DNA of 6,693 bases from UBA4363 sp002393965 (GCA_946542925.1 CAMNLA010000056.1:1-6693); one strand, 5' to 3'; counted from the stretch's first letter, positions 1 to 6,515 are shown. Program-made: numbers and translations. Notes: a model not told the origin generated them from the letters alone.

Positions 1-33
1 ACTGCGTATAGTGGGAGAGTAGGTTGCCGCCTT
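1..33 (+). rRNA. rrf: 5S ribosomal RNA, 3' end (partial)
   Basis: The first 33 bases end in GTGGGAGAGTAGGTTGCCGC, which matches the conserved 3' part of Bacteroidetes 5S rRNA (the GGGAGAGTAGGT segment plus the 3' strand of the terminal helix). The 5' part lies outside the window, so the closing helix cannot be checked. A T-run and a strong terminator follow at once, as expected for the end of an rRNA operon. The exact mature 3' end, around 31-34, is uncertain. Confidence 0.88.
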
Positions 34-41
34 TTTACCTG

Positions 42-81
42 ACAGCCGGAGTCCGTCAAAGACCCCGGCTGTCTTCTTTTT
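42..81 (+). terminator. Rho-independent terminator of the rRNA operon
   Basis: ACAGCCGG (42-49) pairs perfectly with CCGGCTGT (65-72), with a possible inner GTC/GAC extension, and is followed by a T-rich tract CTTCTTTTT (73-81). It lies about 10 bases after the 5S 3' end, so it should end the rRNA transcript. Confidence 0.88.
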
Positions 82-138
82 ACCCCATCCGCTTACCCTA
101 ATACACTCCCAATATCCCACGCCCCTCCCCACACGTCC
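82..138. other. C-rich, G-poor linker before repeat A1
   Basis: No gene is visible. The plus strand is rich in C with few G (for example CGCCCCTCCCCACACGTCCC ending at 138) and cannot form much secondary structure. Similar tracts precede other A copies and end in the same CGTCC(C)AATTTTGG join, so the linker may belong to the composite repeat rather than being unique spacer. Confidence 0.5.
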
Positions 139-220
139 CAATTTTGGAGCAAGCCGAGAGGAGAACAAATTTATTTGTTATCCCAAGACGCCGCCCAAAA
201 TGTCTTGTGAAACAAGACAA
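139..220 (+). repeat. Structured repeat A, copy A1
   Basis: First copy of element A. Outer arms ATTTTGG and CCAAAAT enclose an inner arm with core ACAAATTTATTTGT (165-178, 6-bp arms and a 2-nt centre). A tail hairpin, TGTCTTGT-gaa-ACAAGACA, lies at 201-219. The middle stem is weakened here: GCC faces GAC, where other copies have GGC or GGT. No coding potential is apparent. The name 'A' is mine, and I do not recognise the family for certain. Confidence 0.85.
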
Positions 221-244
221 ACGCCACACGTCCACCCAAACACA

Positions 245-320
245 AGTCCCGTTGGGACGTCAGATTACAGGCAGGGATGTAGCGAAGCGGAGTCCCTGCA
301 TAGAACGGTCGTTCTAAAAT
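245..320 (+). repeat. Structured repeat B, copy B1
   Basis: Element B begins with a GTCCC-gtt-GGGAC hairpin (246-258). A second hairpin, GCAGGGA (271-277) with TCCCTGC (293-299), encloses a small GC-gaa-GC hairpin (282-288). This copy ends with AGAACG-gt-CGTTCT (303-316) in place of the CTCC/GGAG hairpin seen in B2 and B4. It abuts B2 directly. Confidence 0.82.
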
Positions 321-416
321 AGTCCCGTAGGGACGACAGAATACAGGCAGGGATGCAGCGAAGCGGAGTCCCTGTAAAAAACGTATTATTCCTCTCAGAA
401 CTCCGTAGGAGCGTCA
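321..416 (+). repeat. Structured repeat B, copy B2
   Basis: Tandem second copy of B, immediately after B1 (76-bp offset). It has GTCCC-gta-GGGAC at the left, the CAGGGA/TCCCTG hairpin with inner GC-gaa-GC in the middle, and a third hairpin CTCC-gta-GGAG (401-411) at the right. A C-rich linker then joins it to A2. Confidence 0.82.
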
Positions 417-430
417 CCTCTCCGTCCGCC

Positions 431-535
431 CAATTTTGGAGCAAACCGAGAGGAGAACAAATTTATTTGTTATCCCGAGGTGCCGCCCAAAATGTCTTGT
501 GAAACAAGACAAAATGTCTTGTAAAACAAGACAAA
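431..535 (+). repeat. Structured repeat A, copy A2, with duplicated tail hairpin
   Basis: Element A with core ACAAATTTATTTGT (457-470). Its middle stem is ACC (445-447) facing GGT (479-481), where other copies have GCC/GGC: a two-sided change that keeps the pair. The tail hairpin TGTCTTGT/ACAAGACA occurs twice, at 493-511 (loop gaa) and 515-533 (loop aaa), a 22-bp duplication not seen in the other copies. Confidence 0.85.
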
Positions 536-573
536 CGCAAAGCCCCATTCCCCTCCATCCCCTTCATCCCCTC
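536..573. other. C-rich, G-poor linker
   Basis: A pyrimidine- and A-rich tract almost without G on the plus strand (CCCCTCCATCCCC and similar) lies between repeat A2 and the minus-strand terminator. I see no gene or hairpin in it. Confidence 0.45.
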
Positions 574-616
574 AAAAAAACATCCCCCTTGGAAATCATA
601 CCTTCCAAGGGGGATG
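574..616 (-). terminator. Rho-independent terminator of the DUF2461-yhcH unit
   Basis: CATCCCCCTTGGAA (581-594) and TTCCAAGGGGGATG (603-616) form a perfect 14-bp stem with an 8-base loop. A run of seven A on the plus strand (574-580) reads as a U-tract after the hairpin in minus-strand transcripts. It lies 23 bp past the yhcH stop codon. It might also work on plus-strand transcription, but there is no T-tract on that side. Confidence 0.92.
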
Positions 617-639
617 CCCTATGCGTGATTCGTCGTGTC

Positions 640-1089
640 TTATTTCACCTTGACCTTCACGATAATCTTACGGAATGGCCCTTCTCCAATGCCCGGCTGA
701 TGACCATCCTCAGGGAAGAAAATAGCAAACTGTCCGGGATGTACCGTGACATAGACCTGACCCTGGTCCGTGTACTTCGTAATGTCCTTCTCCGCATTGT
801 ACGGATCGATAGGATTCTTCAGGTCCTTGGCTGGAATCCACCCCATTGTCTCATCTTGCGTGAATGGAATCTGGATGTCAATATAATCCTTGTGAGTCTC
901 CATCTTCGCCTCTTCCGTTGTCTTGCCTTTGCCCTCCGCAAAGTTGATGAAGAGATTCTTCTCGTCAAGGTAGATCTTTCCCGGCTCCATCTTCGTGAAG
1001 TCGGTGTTCTTTACGTAGTCAAACGCTGCTTTGAAACGTGGATTCAGAGATACGTACAGGTCTGAGTTTTCAAGGGAGTCTAATACCAT
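640..1089 (-). CDS. YhcH/YjgK/YiaL family protein (DUF386, cupin-like beta-barrel)
   Basis: 149 residues, the usual length for this family, which has a single cupin-like beta-sandwich domain. Family hallmarks are visible: ETHKDYIDIQ (residues 64-73), FFPEDGHQPG (124-133) and a C-terminal KIIVKVKVK. Glu64, His66 and His130 are the likely metal ligands. Members are cytoplasmic and related to EbgC. In enterobacteria some lie in sugar (sialic acid, sugar acid) operons, which suggests roles in sugar anomer or intermediate processing, but the reaction is not firmly known and there are no sugar genes here. The start at 1089 is chosen because the family N-terminus (MVLDSLENSDLY) begins there. The upstream sequence is A/T-rich without a Shine-Dalgarno, as is common in Bacteroidetes. 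It lies 49 bp downstream of the DUF2461 gene on the same strand and shares its terminator, so the two are probably co-transcribed. Confidence 0.9.
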   Translation of the reverse strand: MVLDSLENSDLYVSLNPRFKAAFDYVKNTDFTKMEPGKIYLDEKNLFINFAEGKGKTTEEAKMETHKDYIDIQIPFTQDETMGWIPAKDLKNPIDPYNAEKDITKYTDQGQVYVTVHPGQFAIFFPEDGHQPGIGEGPFRKIIVKVKVK

Positions 1090-1138
1090 GATTTTATTGT
1101 TTATAAGTTAGTGAATTGGATAATTGTCTGATGGAGTT

Positions 1139-1822
1139 CTATTCGTTGAACTGGTCGTAAGTGTAGTTCAGGAACTCATTAAGCGGTGATAGTTTCCTGA
1201 ATAATGTTTCCGCACGCTCCACGAAGTCCTTTGATAGCACGTCTTTGTCACTTAATGGTGATAGAGGAGTGAAGTTCTTTAGCTTGAGAAACTCAGTGGC
1301 AGGCGAGTCTTTCGCGAAACCCAACGGCACTCGCTTCAATTTATCGTCTTCCGGAAACGAGAAAGCATTCCGAAATCCCTCTTCATTGACGATGGCACTG
1401 AAATCATCGTACTCTTCGTCAATCGATTTTCGTATCGCATGCAGGAACGCTCCCCGCGCTCCCCAGATTCCGCCTGCTACAAACGAATGGTCTCCCGGTT
1501 GCAGGTGTAGGTAATAACCGCCTCGCATCGATGACTTACCCCCTCGGGCAATATAGATTCCGAAATACTGCTTGTAGGGTGACTTGTCCAGCGAGAACCG
1601 TATGTCTCGGTATATCCGGAACACACAGTCCTTGGCAACCAATCCCATGGTACTCTCTGGGTCATATTCGCCGACGGACACGATCAGTTGCGACGCAATG
1701 CTATATACGGCTTCCAGCGCACTGTCATAGCGTTCACGGTGAGCTTTGAACCACTCACGGTCGTTATGTCTCGACAGGTCTTTGAGAAAATCGAATATAA
1801 GGGAAGTGGGTGTCATGGTCAT
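1139..1822 (-). CDS. DUF2461 (TIGR02453) family protein of unknown function
   Basis: 227 residues, a typical full length for DUF2461/TIGR02453. The family motifs appear in order: FLKDLSRHNDREWFKAHRERY (residues 12-32), FRIYRDIRFSLDKSPYK (68-84), GGYYLHLQPGDHSFVAGGIW (101-120), then a charged C-terminal half. No signal peptide or membrane segment is seen, so it is likely cytoplasmic. The RDxRFsxDKSPYK block is the most conserved part and may form a binding or active site, but no biochemical role is established. ATG at 1822 and an in-frame ATG at 1816 are both possible starts; the family does not decide between them. A TATCTTTG -7-like box lies 15 bp upstream on this strand. It is the first gene of a probable two-gene unit with the DUF386 gene and is transcribed divergently from pheS. 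Confidence 0.9.
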   Translation of the reverse strand: MTMTPTSLIFDFLKDLSRHNDREWFKAHRERYDSALEAVYSIASQLIVSVGEYDPESTMGLVAKDCVFRIYRDIRFSLDKSPYKQYFGIYIARGGKSSMRGGYYLHLQPGDHSFVAGGIWGARGAFLHAIRKSIDEEYDDFSAIVNEEGFRNAFSFPEDDKLKRVPLGFAKDSPATEFLKLKNFTPLSPLSDKDVLSKDFVERAETLFRKLSPLNEFLNYTYDQFNE

Positions 1823-1837
1823 TACTGGATAACACTA

Positions 1838-1845
1838 CAAAGATA
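1838..1845 (-). promoter_or_regulatory. Putative -7 promoter box for the DUF2461 gene
   Basis: On the minus strand the sequence reads TATCTTTG, a full match to the Bacteroidetes TAnnTTTG -7 consensus. It lies 15 bp before the ATG, which would give a very short leader. A T-rich tract lies upstream but there is no clear -33 TTTG, so this is a candidate only. Confidence 0.45.
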
Positions 1846-1909
1846 GTAATTGTAAAAGAAAAAAAGGAGACCTCGTTCCTTATTCAGGGTGTTCTCCGAT
1901 ATGTCCTTC

Positions 1910-1934
1910 TCCGAACCTGTTTCTTATGTTCGGA
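1910..1934. repeat. Inverted repeat in the divergent spacer
   Basis: TCCGAAC (1910-1916) and GTTCGGA (1928-1934) form a 7-bp inverted repeat with an 11-base loop, between the diverging DUF2461 and pheS genes. It lies upstream of the pheS -7 box. No T-tract follows on either strand, so it is not a terminator. It could be a protein-binding site or chance. Confidence 0.4.
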
Positions 1935-1982
1935 CGTAAAAAAAGAATAGGCGCAATGTGCGGAATGACTTGAAAAAAAGAC

Positions 1983-1990
1983 TAACTTTG
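1983..1990 (+). promoter_or_regulatory. Putative -7 promoter box for pheS
   Basis: TAACTTTG matches the Bacteroidetes TAnnTTTG -7 consensus exactly and lies 23 bp before the pheS ATG, which would give a leader of roughly 15-20 bases. A good -33 TTTG is not seen at the expected spacing; TGTG at 1957-1960 is the nearest candidate. Confidence 0.6.
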
Positions 1991-2013
1991 CATTTCCATA
2001 ATTTTTAATAGAG

Positions 2014-3039
2014 ATGGCAATGAAGGAAAAAATCGCTGAGATAGCCGGCGAAATCAAATCGCTGGTCGCTCAGAATAAGGACGACGTGGAAGCCTTGCGT
2101 ATCAAATACCTGAGCAAGAAAGGAGAGATTACGGCTCTGTTCAACGAATTCAGAAATGTACCCGCCGAACAGAAAAAGGAGTTCGGACTCCTGCTCAACG
2201 CTCTGCGTAACGATGCCATGGCCAAAATCAACGAACTGAAAGATCGCTTCGAAGATAGCCAGACCAGCGACGAAAAGGAAGACTATACTCGCTCGGCGGA
2301 CCCTGTCAACATGGGTTCCAGACACCCTCTCTCCATCGTGAAGGGAGAAATCATCGATATCTTTTCCCGCATTGGCTTTACCGTGGCGGAAGGTCCGGAA
2401 GTCGAGGATGACTGGCACGTGTTCGGCGCTCTCAATTTCCCGCCCGAACATCCTGCTCGCGATATGCAGGACACCTTTTTTGTCGAAAAGAACCCTGACG
2501 TGCTCTTGCGTACCCATACCTCCTCCGTCCAGTCTCGCGTGATGACTTCCTCACGACCTCCGATTCGCGTCCTCTGTCCTGGTCGCGTGTACCGCAACGA
2601 GGCAATCTCCGCACGTGCTCACTGCTTCTTCCATCAGGTTGAGGGTCTCTATGTCGATAAGAATGTCTCCTTCGCCGATCTCAAGCAGGCACTGCTCTAC
2701 TTCGCCAAGGAGATGTTTGGCGAGGATACGCGCATCCGCCTCCGACCTTCCTATTTCCCGTTCACCGAACCGTCCGCCGAGATGGATATCTCTTGCGACC
2801 TGTGCGGCGGAAAGGGATGCTCCTTCTGTAAGAATACAGGATGGGTCGAGATCCTCGGATGCGGCATGGTCGACCCGAACGTGCTCGAGGCTTGCGGCAT
2901 CGATAGCAAGATTTATAGCGGTTTTGCCTTCGGCATGGGCGTCGAACGAATCGCTAACCTCAAATACCGCGTCAAGGACCTGCGTATGTTCTCCGAGAAC
3001 GACGTCCGCTTCCTGAAGGAGTTTGAATCCGCCTATTGA
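2014..3039 (+). CDS. pheS: Phenylalanine--tRNA ligase alpha subunit
   Basis: 341 residues, full length. Together with PheT it forms the cytoplasmic alpha2-beta2 enzyme that charges tRNA-Phe; PheS carries the class II catalytic site. In order: an N-terminal coiled coil (about 1-85) that binds the tRNA, motif 1 around HPLSIVKGEIIDIFSRIGF, the Phe-type block ALNFPPEHPARDMQDTFF, motif 2 RVYRNEAISARAHCFFHQVE, and motif 3 GFAFGMGVERI. Ala305 corresponds to E. coli Ala294, which sets amino acid pocket size. Cys261, Cys264, Cys269 and Cys272 (CxxC-x4-CxxC) form a small zinc-knuckle-like insert; I recall the same cysteines in Bacteroides PheS. The ATG at 2014 is used, but the in-frame ATG at 2020 is equally possible. 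pheT is not adjacent: a terminator follows and lon is next, so the subunits are encoded at separate loci, unlike the pheST operon of E. coli. Confidence 0.97.
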   Translation: MAMKEKIAEIAGEIKSLVAQNKDDVEALRIKYLSKKGEITALFNEFRNVPAEQKKEFGLLLNALRNDAMAKINELKDRFEDSQTSDEKEDYTRSADPVNMGSRHPLSIVKGEIIDIFSRIGFTVAEGPEVEDDWHVFGALNFPPEHPARDMQDTFFVEKNPDVLLRTHTSSVQSRVMTSSRPPIRVLCPGRVYRNEAISARAHCFFHQVEGLYVDKNVSFADLKQALLYFAKEMFGEDTRIRLRPSYFPFTEPSAEMDISCDLCGGKGCSFCKNTGWVEILGCGMVDPNVLEACGIDSKIYSGFAFGMGVERIANLKYRVKDLRMFSENDVRFLKEFESAY

Positions 3040-3060
3040 TTCTTAATCGAAATATCATAC

Positions 3061-3096
3061 AAGGAGTCTGGACGATTTCTTCTGGACTCCTTTTTT
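3061..3096 (+). terminator. Rho-independent terminator of pheS
   Basis: AAGGAGTC (3061-3068) pairs with GACTCCTT (3085-3092) across a 16-base loop, followed by a T-run reaching 3096. It starts 21 bp after the pheS stop codon, so pheS appears monocistronic and lon should have its own promoter. Confidence 0.85.
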
Positions 3097-3317
3097 GTCT
3101 CCGTATTTTATGGAACGATTATTGAACATGGTAGGTATATAGCGAGATCGAAATGTGCTGAAATGTATGTCATTAAGCGATTTATGACTTTCTGCGGGTG
3201 ACTCACTCTCATGGAGGTACTCGGAATAGGAGAGGAATTGTCGTACTTTTATGACAAAATGGCAGAGACTGAACGATGCGCAGATAACAACATATACACA
3301 ATTACAGGATTGAAAGA
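3097..3317 (+). promoter_or_regulatory. Upstream region of lon, promoter not resolved
   Basis: This 221-bp stretch between the pheS terminator and the lon start holds no convincing gene. It must contain the lon promoter if the terminator is efficient. The best -7-like box is TACTTTTA near 3244-3251, one mismatch from TAnnTTTG and without a clear -33 partner. AGGA at 3307-3310 is a weak ribosome-binding candidate. I see no CIRCE element and no obvious heat-shock operator. Confidence 0.4.
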
Positions 3318-5879
3318 ATGAGTGACGAAACGAAAGATCAGAAAAAAAAGACAAGAAAGAAGGTCAGGGAACAGACGGTGAAGGATCGGAATGAGACCAT
3401 GACGAAGAAAAGTCGGAAACCGTCCTCCTCGCTCCCGAATGACGAAGCAATGGAGGAACGCAGTCGCAACGCACGTGAACGTAGCGCCCGCAATTTTATT
3501 CCCTATGTCATCGAGGGCAAACCGGATTTCCAACTCGAACTCAAGGAGGGTGAACTCCTGCCGATTCTTGCGGTCCGCAATATGGTCCTCTTCCCTGGAG
3601 CCATCGTGCCGATTACCGTCGCACGCAGCAAATCACTGAAACTCATACACGCCGTTTATGAGTCCGACGGAGCTTTGGGCGTTATCGCTCAGCGCGATGC
3701 ACAGGTCGATAACCCTTCTATGGATGATCTCTATTCGGTCGGTACCGTCGCTCATATCGTACGACTTCTCGATGGGGAGGAGGGAACCAAAACAGTCATT
3801 CTCGAGGGAAAACACAAGATCGAACTCAAGGATCTGCCCTCCACACGGCCTTATCTTCAGGGCGTTGTGGAAACTCTGCACGAGTCCGTTCCAGACGAGT
3901 CGGACCGGGAGTTCGCTGCTACGATGGAACTGGTCAAGGAGACGGCAATGAAGATTGTTAAAATGCACGGACCAATCCCTCAGGAGATTACTTTCGCACT
4001 GAAAAATCTGATGACCAGCGAAGGCCTCGTCAACTATATCTGCGGCAATTTTGGCATCGAGACAAGCGAGAAACAGCGTCTCCTCTCACTTGACGTGAAG
4101 GAACGCGCCACCTACCTGTTGTCCGTTCTGATGAAGGAAATGGACGAAGACCGCCTGAAAATGGAGATTATCAACAGGGCAAAGTCCGAAATGGACGAAC
4201 AGCAGCGTAACTATTTCCTGCAGCAACAGATACGGGCTATCCAGGACGAACTGGGTGACAGTTCGCAAAACGATATCGAGAAGTATTACGAGCGGGCGCG
4301 GCTTAAACAGGAGAAATGGCCCGAGTCGGTCAAGACGGTATTTAATAATGTCATGCACCGACTCGAACGGCTCAACCCAAGCTCACCGGACTATAATGTC
4401 GAGTGTAACTATGTCGAGACGATCCTCAATATGCCGATTGGCGAGTTTACAGAGGATTCTTTCGATCTGATCAAGGTCCAGAAACAACTCGATAAGGACC
4501 ATTTCGGGCTGGAGAAGGTCAAGGAACGCATCCTGGAACACCTCGCCGTCCTTAAACTTAAACGTGATAAGGGGGAGGAGATGAAAGCTCCGATCCTTTG
4601 CCTCTACGGACCTCCCGGAGTGGGCAAGACCTCACTTGGCCGTTCCATCGCCGATGCTCTCGGACGTCGCTACGTGCGCGTCTCTCTGGGTGGACTGCAC
4701 GACGAGGCGGAGATCCGCGGACATCGACGCACCTATATCGGCGCAATGCCTGGACGTATCGTCCAAAGCCTCATTAAGGCGAAGTCAAGCAACCCCGTCT
4801 TTGTCCTCGACGAACTGGATAAGATTACTGGCGCAGGCGTCAACGGCGATCCATCCAGCGCCATGCTCGAGGTCCTTGATCCGGAACAGAACAAGGCTTT
4901 CCATGATAATTTCCTCGATATGGATGTCGACCTCTCCAACGTCATGTTCATCGCCACGGCAAATAATATCGGCAGTATCCCGCGTCCGCTTTTGGACCGT
5001 ATGGAACTCATCGAGGTCTCTGGATACGTCGAGGAGGAAAAGGTGAAGATAGCACAGAAATACCTCCTGCCGAAGGAACTCAAGGAGAACGGACTCGAGA
5101 AGGACGATATGCGTCTGGCAAAGGATGTGCTGCCTGCTCTCATCGAGTCCTACACCCGTGAGAGCGGGGTGCGTGAACTGCAGCGCAAGATTGGCAAGAT
5201 GGCACGTAAAATCGCCTATCAGGTCTCTCGCAACGGCAGTTCTGAATATGGTCTCATCCATGCCAACGACCTTGCGACGCTGTTGGGTCCGAAGGAGTAC
5301 TCACATGAGAGGGCAGAGAATGAGAAGTACTTCGGCGTGGTCACAGGGTTGGCATGGACCGCTGTCGGGGGCGAGATTCTATTTGTCGAGTCCAGCAAGA
5401 ATAAAGTGAAGACCGGAGGTAAACTGTCCATGACTGGTAACCTCGGCGATGTGATGAAGGAGTCGGCTGCATTGGCTTACGAATACATCAAGAGCCATAC
5501 CGATCAGTTGAACCTCGATCCGGACATCATCGACCAGCATAATGTCCATATCCATGTTCCGGATGGTGCCATCCCGAAGGACGGACCGTCCGCTGGCATC
5601 ACGATCGTTACCTCACTCGTCTCCACCCTCGCTGAGCGAAAGGTTCGCACCCATTTCGCCATGACGGGTGAGATCACCCTGCGGGGCAAGGTGATGCCCG
5701 TTGGTGGAATCAAGGAGAAAATACTCGCTGCCAAGAGGGCTGGGATTACCGACCTCATCCTCTGTAAGGAGAATGAGAAGGATATCAAGGAGATCCAGCC
5801 GCTCTACCTCAAGGGGCTTTCCTTCCACTATGTCTCGGATGTCCTTGAGGTTCTCGACCTCGCACTCGAAAAAAAATAA
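3318..5879 (+). CDS. lon: ATP-dependent Lon protease (LonA type)
   Basis: 853 residues, complete. Lon is a homohexameric cytoplasmic AAA+ serine protease that degrades misfolded and regulatory proteins. Domains in order: a Lys/Arg-rich N-terminal extension (about 1-65), the substrate-binding N domain from LLPILAVRNMVLFPG (about 80), a helical coiled-coil part containing LQQQIRAIQDELG (301-313), and the AAA+ module with Walker A GPPGVGKT (431-438, Lys437) and Walker B VFVLDE (494-499, Asp498/Glu499). Sensor ATANN and candidate arginine finger Arg561 in LLDRMELIEVSGY follow. The C-terminal protease domain has the Ser758/Lys801 dyad in DGPSAGI and GGIKEK; the 43-residue spacing equals E. coli Ser679/Lys722. 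All key residues are present. The first ATG is kept because the N-terminal extension is usual for Bacteroidetes Lon as I remember it, but the true start within residues 1-65 is less certain than the rest. It is transcribed alone. Confidence 0.97.
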   Translation: MSDETKDQKKKTRKKVREQTVKDRNETMTKKSRKPSSSLPNDEAMEERSRNARERSARNFIPYVIEGKPDFQLELKEGELLPILAVRNMVLFPGAIVPITVARSKSLKLIHAVYESDGALGVIAQRDAQVDNPSMDDLYSVGTVAHIVRLLDGEEGTKTVILEGKHKIELKDLPSTRPYLQGVVETLHESVPDESDREFAATMELVKETAMKIVKMHGPIPQEITFALKNLMTSEGLVNYICGNFGIETSEKQRLLSLDVKERATYLLSVLMKEMDEDRLKMEIINRAKSEMDEQQRNYFLQQQIRAIQDELGDSSQNDIEKYYERARLKQEKWPESVKTVFNNVMHRLERLNPSSPDYNVECNYVETILNMPIGEFTEDSFDLIKVQKQLDKDHFGLEKVKERILEHLAVLKLKRDKGEEMKAPILCLYGPPGVGKTSLGRSIADALGRRYVRVSLGGLHDEAEIRGHRRTYIGAMPGRIVQSLIKAKSSNPVFVLDELDKITGAGVNGDPSSAMLEVLDPEQNKAFHDNFLDMDVDLSNVMFIATANNIGSIPRPLLDRMELIEVSGYVEEEKVKIAQKYLLPKELKENGLEKDDMRLAKDVLPALIESYTRESGVRELQRKIGKMARKIAYQVSRNGSSEYGLIHANDLATLLGPKEYSHERAENEKYFGVVTGLAWTAVGGEILFVESSKNKVKTGGKLSMTGNLGDVMKESAALAYEYIKSHTDQLNLDPDIIDQHNVHIHVPDGAIPKDGPSAGITIVTSLVSTLAERKVRTHFAMTGEITLRGKVMPVGGIKEKILAAKRAGITDLILCKENEKDIKEIQPLYLKGLSFHYVSDVLEVLDLALEKK

Positions 5880-5898
5880 ATCAGGCTTTTTCTGACAA

Positions 5899-5957
5899 TT
5901 CAGCCCATGAGCAGAGAAATGTACACGTTATCTCTGCTCATGGGCTGAAACCTTTTT
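5899..5957 (+). terminator. Long perfect inverted repeat, terminator of lon
   Basis: The arms at 5899-5917 and 5931-5949 are a perfect 19-bp inverted repeat (TTCAGCCCATGAGCAGAGA and its complement) around a 13-base loop, 19 bp after the lon stop. A five-T run (5953-5957) follows only after AACC, so this is a less classical terminator; it might also serve as a 3' stability hairpin. A weaker TCAG/CTGA hairpin around a T-run (5881-5895) lies just before it. Confidence 0.75.
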
Positions 5958-6037
5958 CCAAAAAATGATACAAAACATCTCCTTTCCAATCCCACACCCA
6001 TCTCATCCCGCCCAACCATCCCCTTAGTCTAAATAAA
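5958..6037. other. C-rich, G-poor linker after lon
   Basis: No gene is visible. The segment 5981-6026 is C-rich and nearly free of G on the plus strand (CCCACACCCATCTCATCCCG), like the linkers of the first repeat cluster. It leads into repeat B3. Confidence 0.45.
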
Positions 6038-6118
6038 AGTCCCCTCGGGACGAAACAGAGACAGGCAGGGTGAACCCCCTGCATACTTTGCTACAAAACA
6101 GAACCCTGAAGGGGCGAT
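6038..6118 (+). repeat. Structured repeat B, divergent copy B3
   Basis: It has GTCCC-ctc-GGGAC (6039-6051), then GCAGGG (6065-6070) with CCCTGC (6077-6082) around a 6-base loop. The inner GAA mini-hairpin found in the other copies is missing. The third hairpin is CCCT-gaa-GGGG (6104-6114), differing from CTCC-gta-GGAG on both arms yet still paired. It is more diverged than B1, B2 and B4. Confidence 0.75.
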
Positions 6119-6134
6119 ACCACCCCACATCGTC

Positions 6135-6219
6135 CAATTTTGGAGCAAGCCGAGTGCAGAGTCAAGTTCACTTGAACTCTGCCGAGGCGCCGCCCAAAAT
6201 GTCTTGTAAAGCAAGACAA
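6135..6219 (+). repeat. Structured repeat A, copy A3, alternative inner arm
   Basis: The outer arms ATTTTGG/CCAAAAT and the tail hairpin (TGTCTTGT-aaa-GCAAGACA, one G-T pair) match the other A copies. The inner arm is replaced by GCAGAG (6156-6161), the palindromic core TCAAGTTCACTTGA (6162-6175), one extra base and CTCTGC (6177-6182). It runs directly into A4 at 6220/6221. Confidence 0.85.
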
Positions 6220-6220
6220 T

Positions 6221-6295
6221 GGAGCAAGCCGAGAGGAGAACAAATTTATTTGTTCTCCCGAGGTGCCACCCAAAATGTCTTGTAAAACAAGACAA
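6221..6295 (+). repeat. Structured repeat A, copy A4
   Basis: It begins at GGAG right after the A3 tail and lacks the ATTTT part of the left outer arm. The inner arm is the only fully perfect one of its class: GGAGAACAAAT and ATTTGTTCTCC, 11 bp with a 2-nt centre. The middle stem is GCC with GGT (one wobble). The tail hairpin is TGTCTTGT-aaa-ACAAGACA. Confidence 0.85.
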
Positions 6296-6301
6296 ACGAA
6301 G

Positions 6302-6404
6302 AGTCCCGTAGGGACGTTAGAATACAGGCAGGGATGTAGCCCGAAGGGCGGAGTCCCTGTATAAAATGTATCTTCCATACAGAACTCCGTAGGAGCATTA
6401 CCCT
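6302..6404 (+). repeat. Structured repeat B, copy B4
   Basis: Full copy with GTCCC-gta-GGGAC (6303-6315), then CAGGGA (6329-6334) with TCCCTG (6354-6359) enclosing a lengthened inner hairpin GCCC-gaa-GGGC (6339-6349), where B1 and B2 have only GC-gaa-GC. The third hairpin is CTCC-gta-GGAG (6385-6395). A C-rich linker (about 6401-6430) then leads to A5. Confidence 0.83.
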
Positions 6405-6432
6405 CCAACCCCTCCAAACGCACCACATCGTC

Positions 6433-6514
6433 CAATTTTGGAGCAAGCCGAGAGGAGAACCAATTTATTTGTTATCCCGAGGCGCCGCCCAAAATGTCTT
6501 GTAAAGCAAGACAA
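6433..6514 (+). repeat. Structured repeat A, copy A5
   Basis: Complete outer arms and tail hairpin (with the same G variant as A3). The inner core ACCAATTTATTTGT has one mismatch against the perfect palindrome of A1, A2 and A4. It is followed at once by A6, forming an A-A doublet like A3-A4. Confidence 0.85.
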
Positions 6515-6515
6515 T

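Noticed and set aside
139..535. Integron attC sites
   Set aside because: The hairpin elements lack the conserved GTTRRRY core pairs, and no cassette genes lie between them.
436..1065. A 209-residue plus-strand open frame starting inside repeat A2
   Set aside because: It runs antisense through the DUF386 gene, which has clear family motifs, and its N-terminal part is translated repeat and terminator sequence. No recognisable domain.
2005..2517. A 170-residue minus-strand open frame opposite pheS
   Set aside because: A shadow of the highly conserved pheS coding frame; no family features and no promoter or start context.
3097..3317. A small gene or riboswitch between pheS and lon
   Set aside because: The short open frames here have no supporting start context or composition, and I could not match a known riboswitch core.
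4785..5261. A 158-residue minus-strand open frame opposite lon
   Set aside because: Antisense shadow of the AAA+ region of lon; the lon frame is intact with all catalytic residues.
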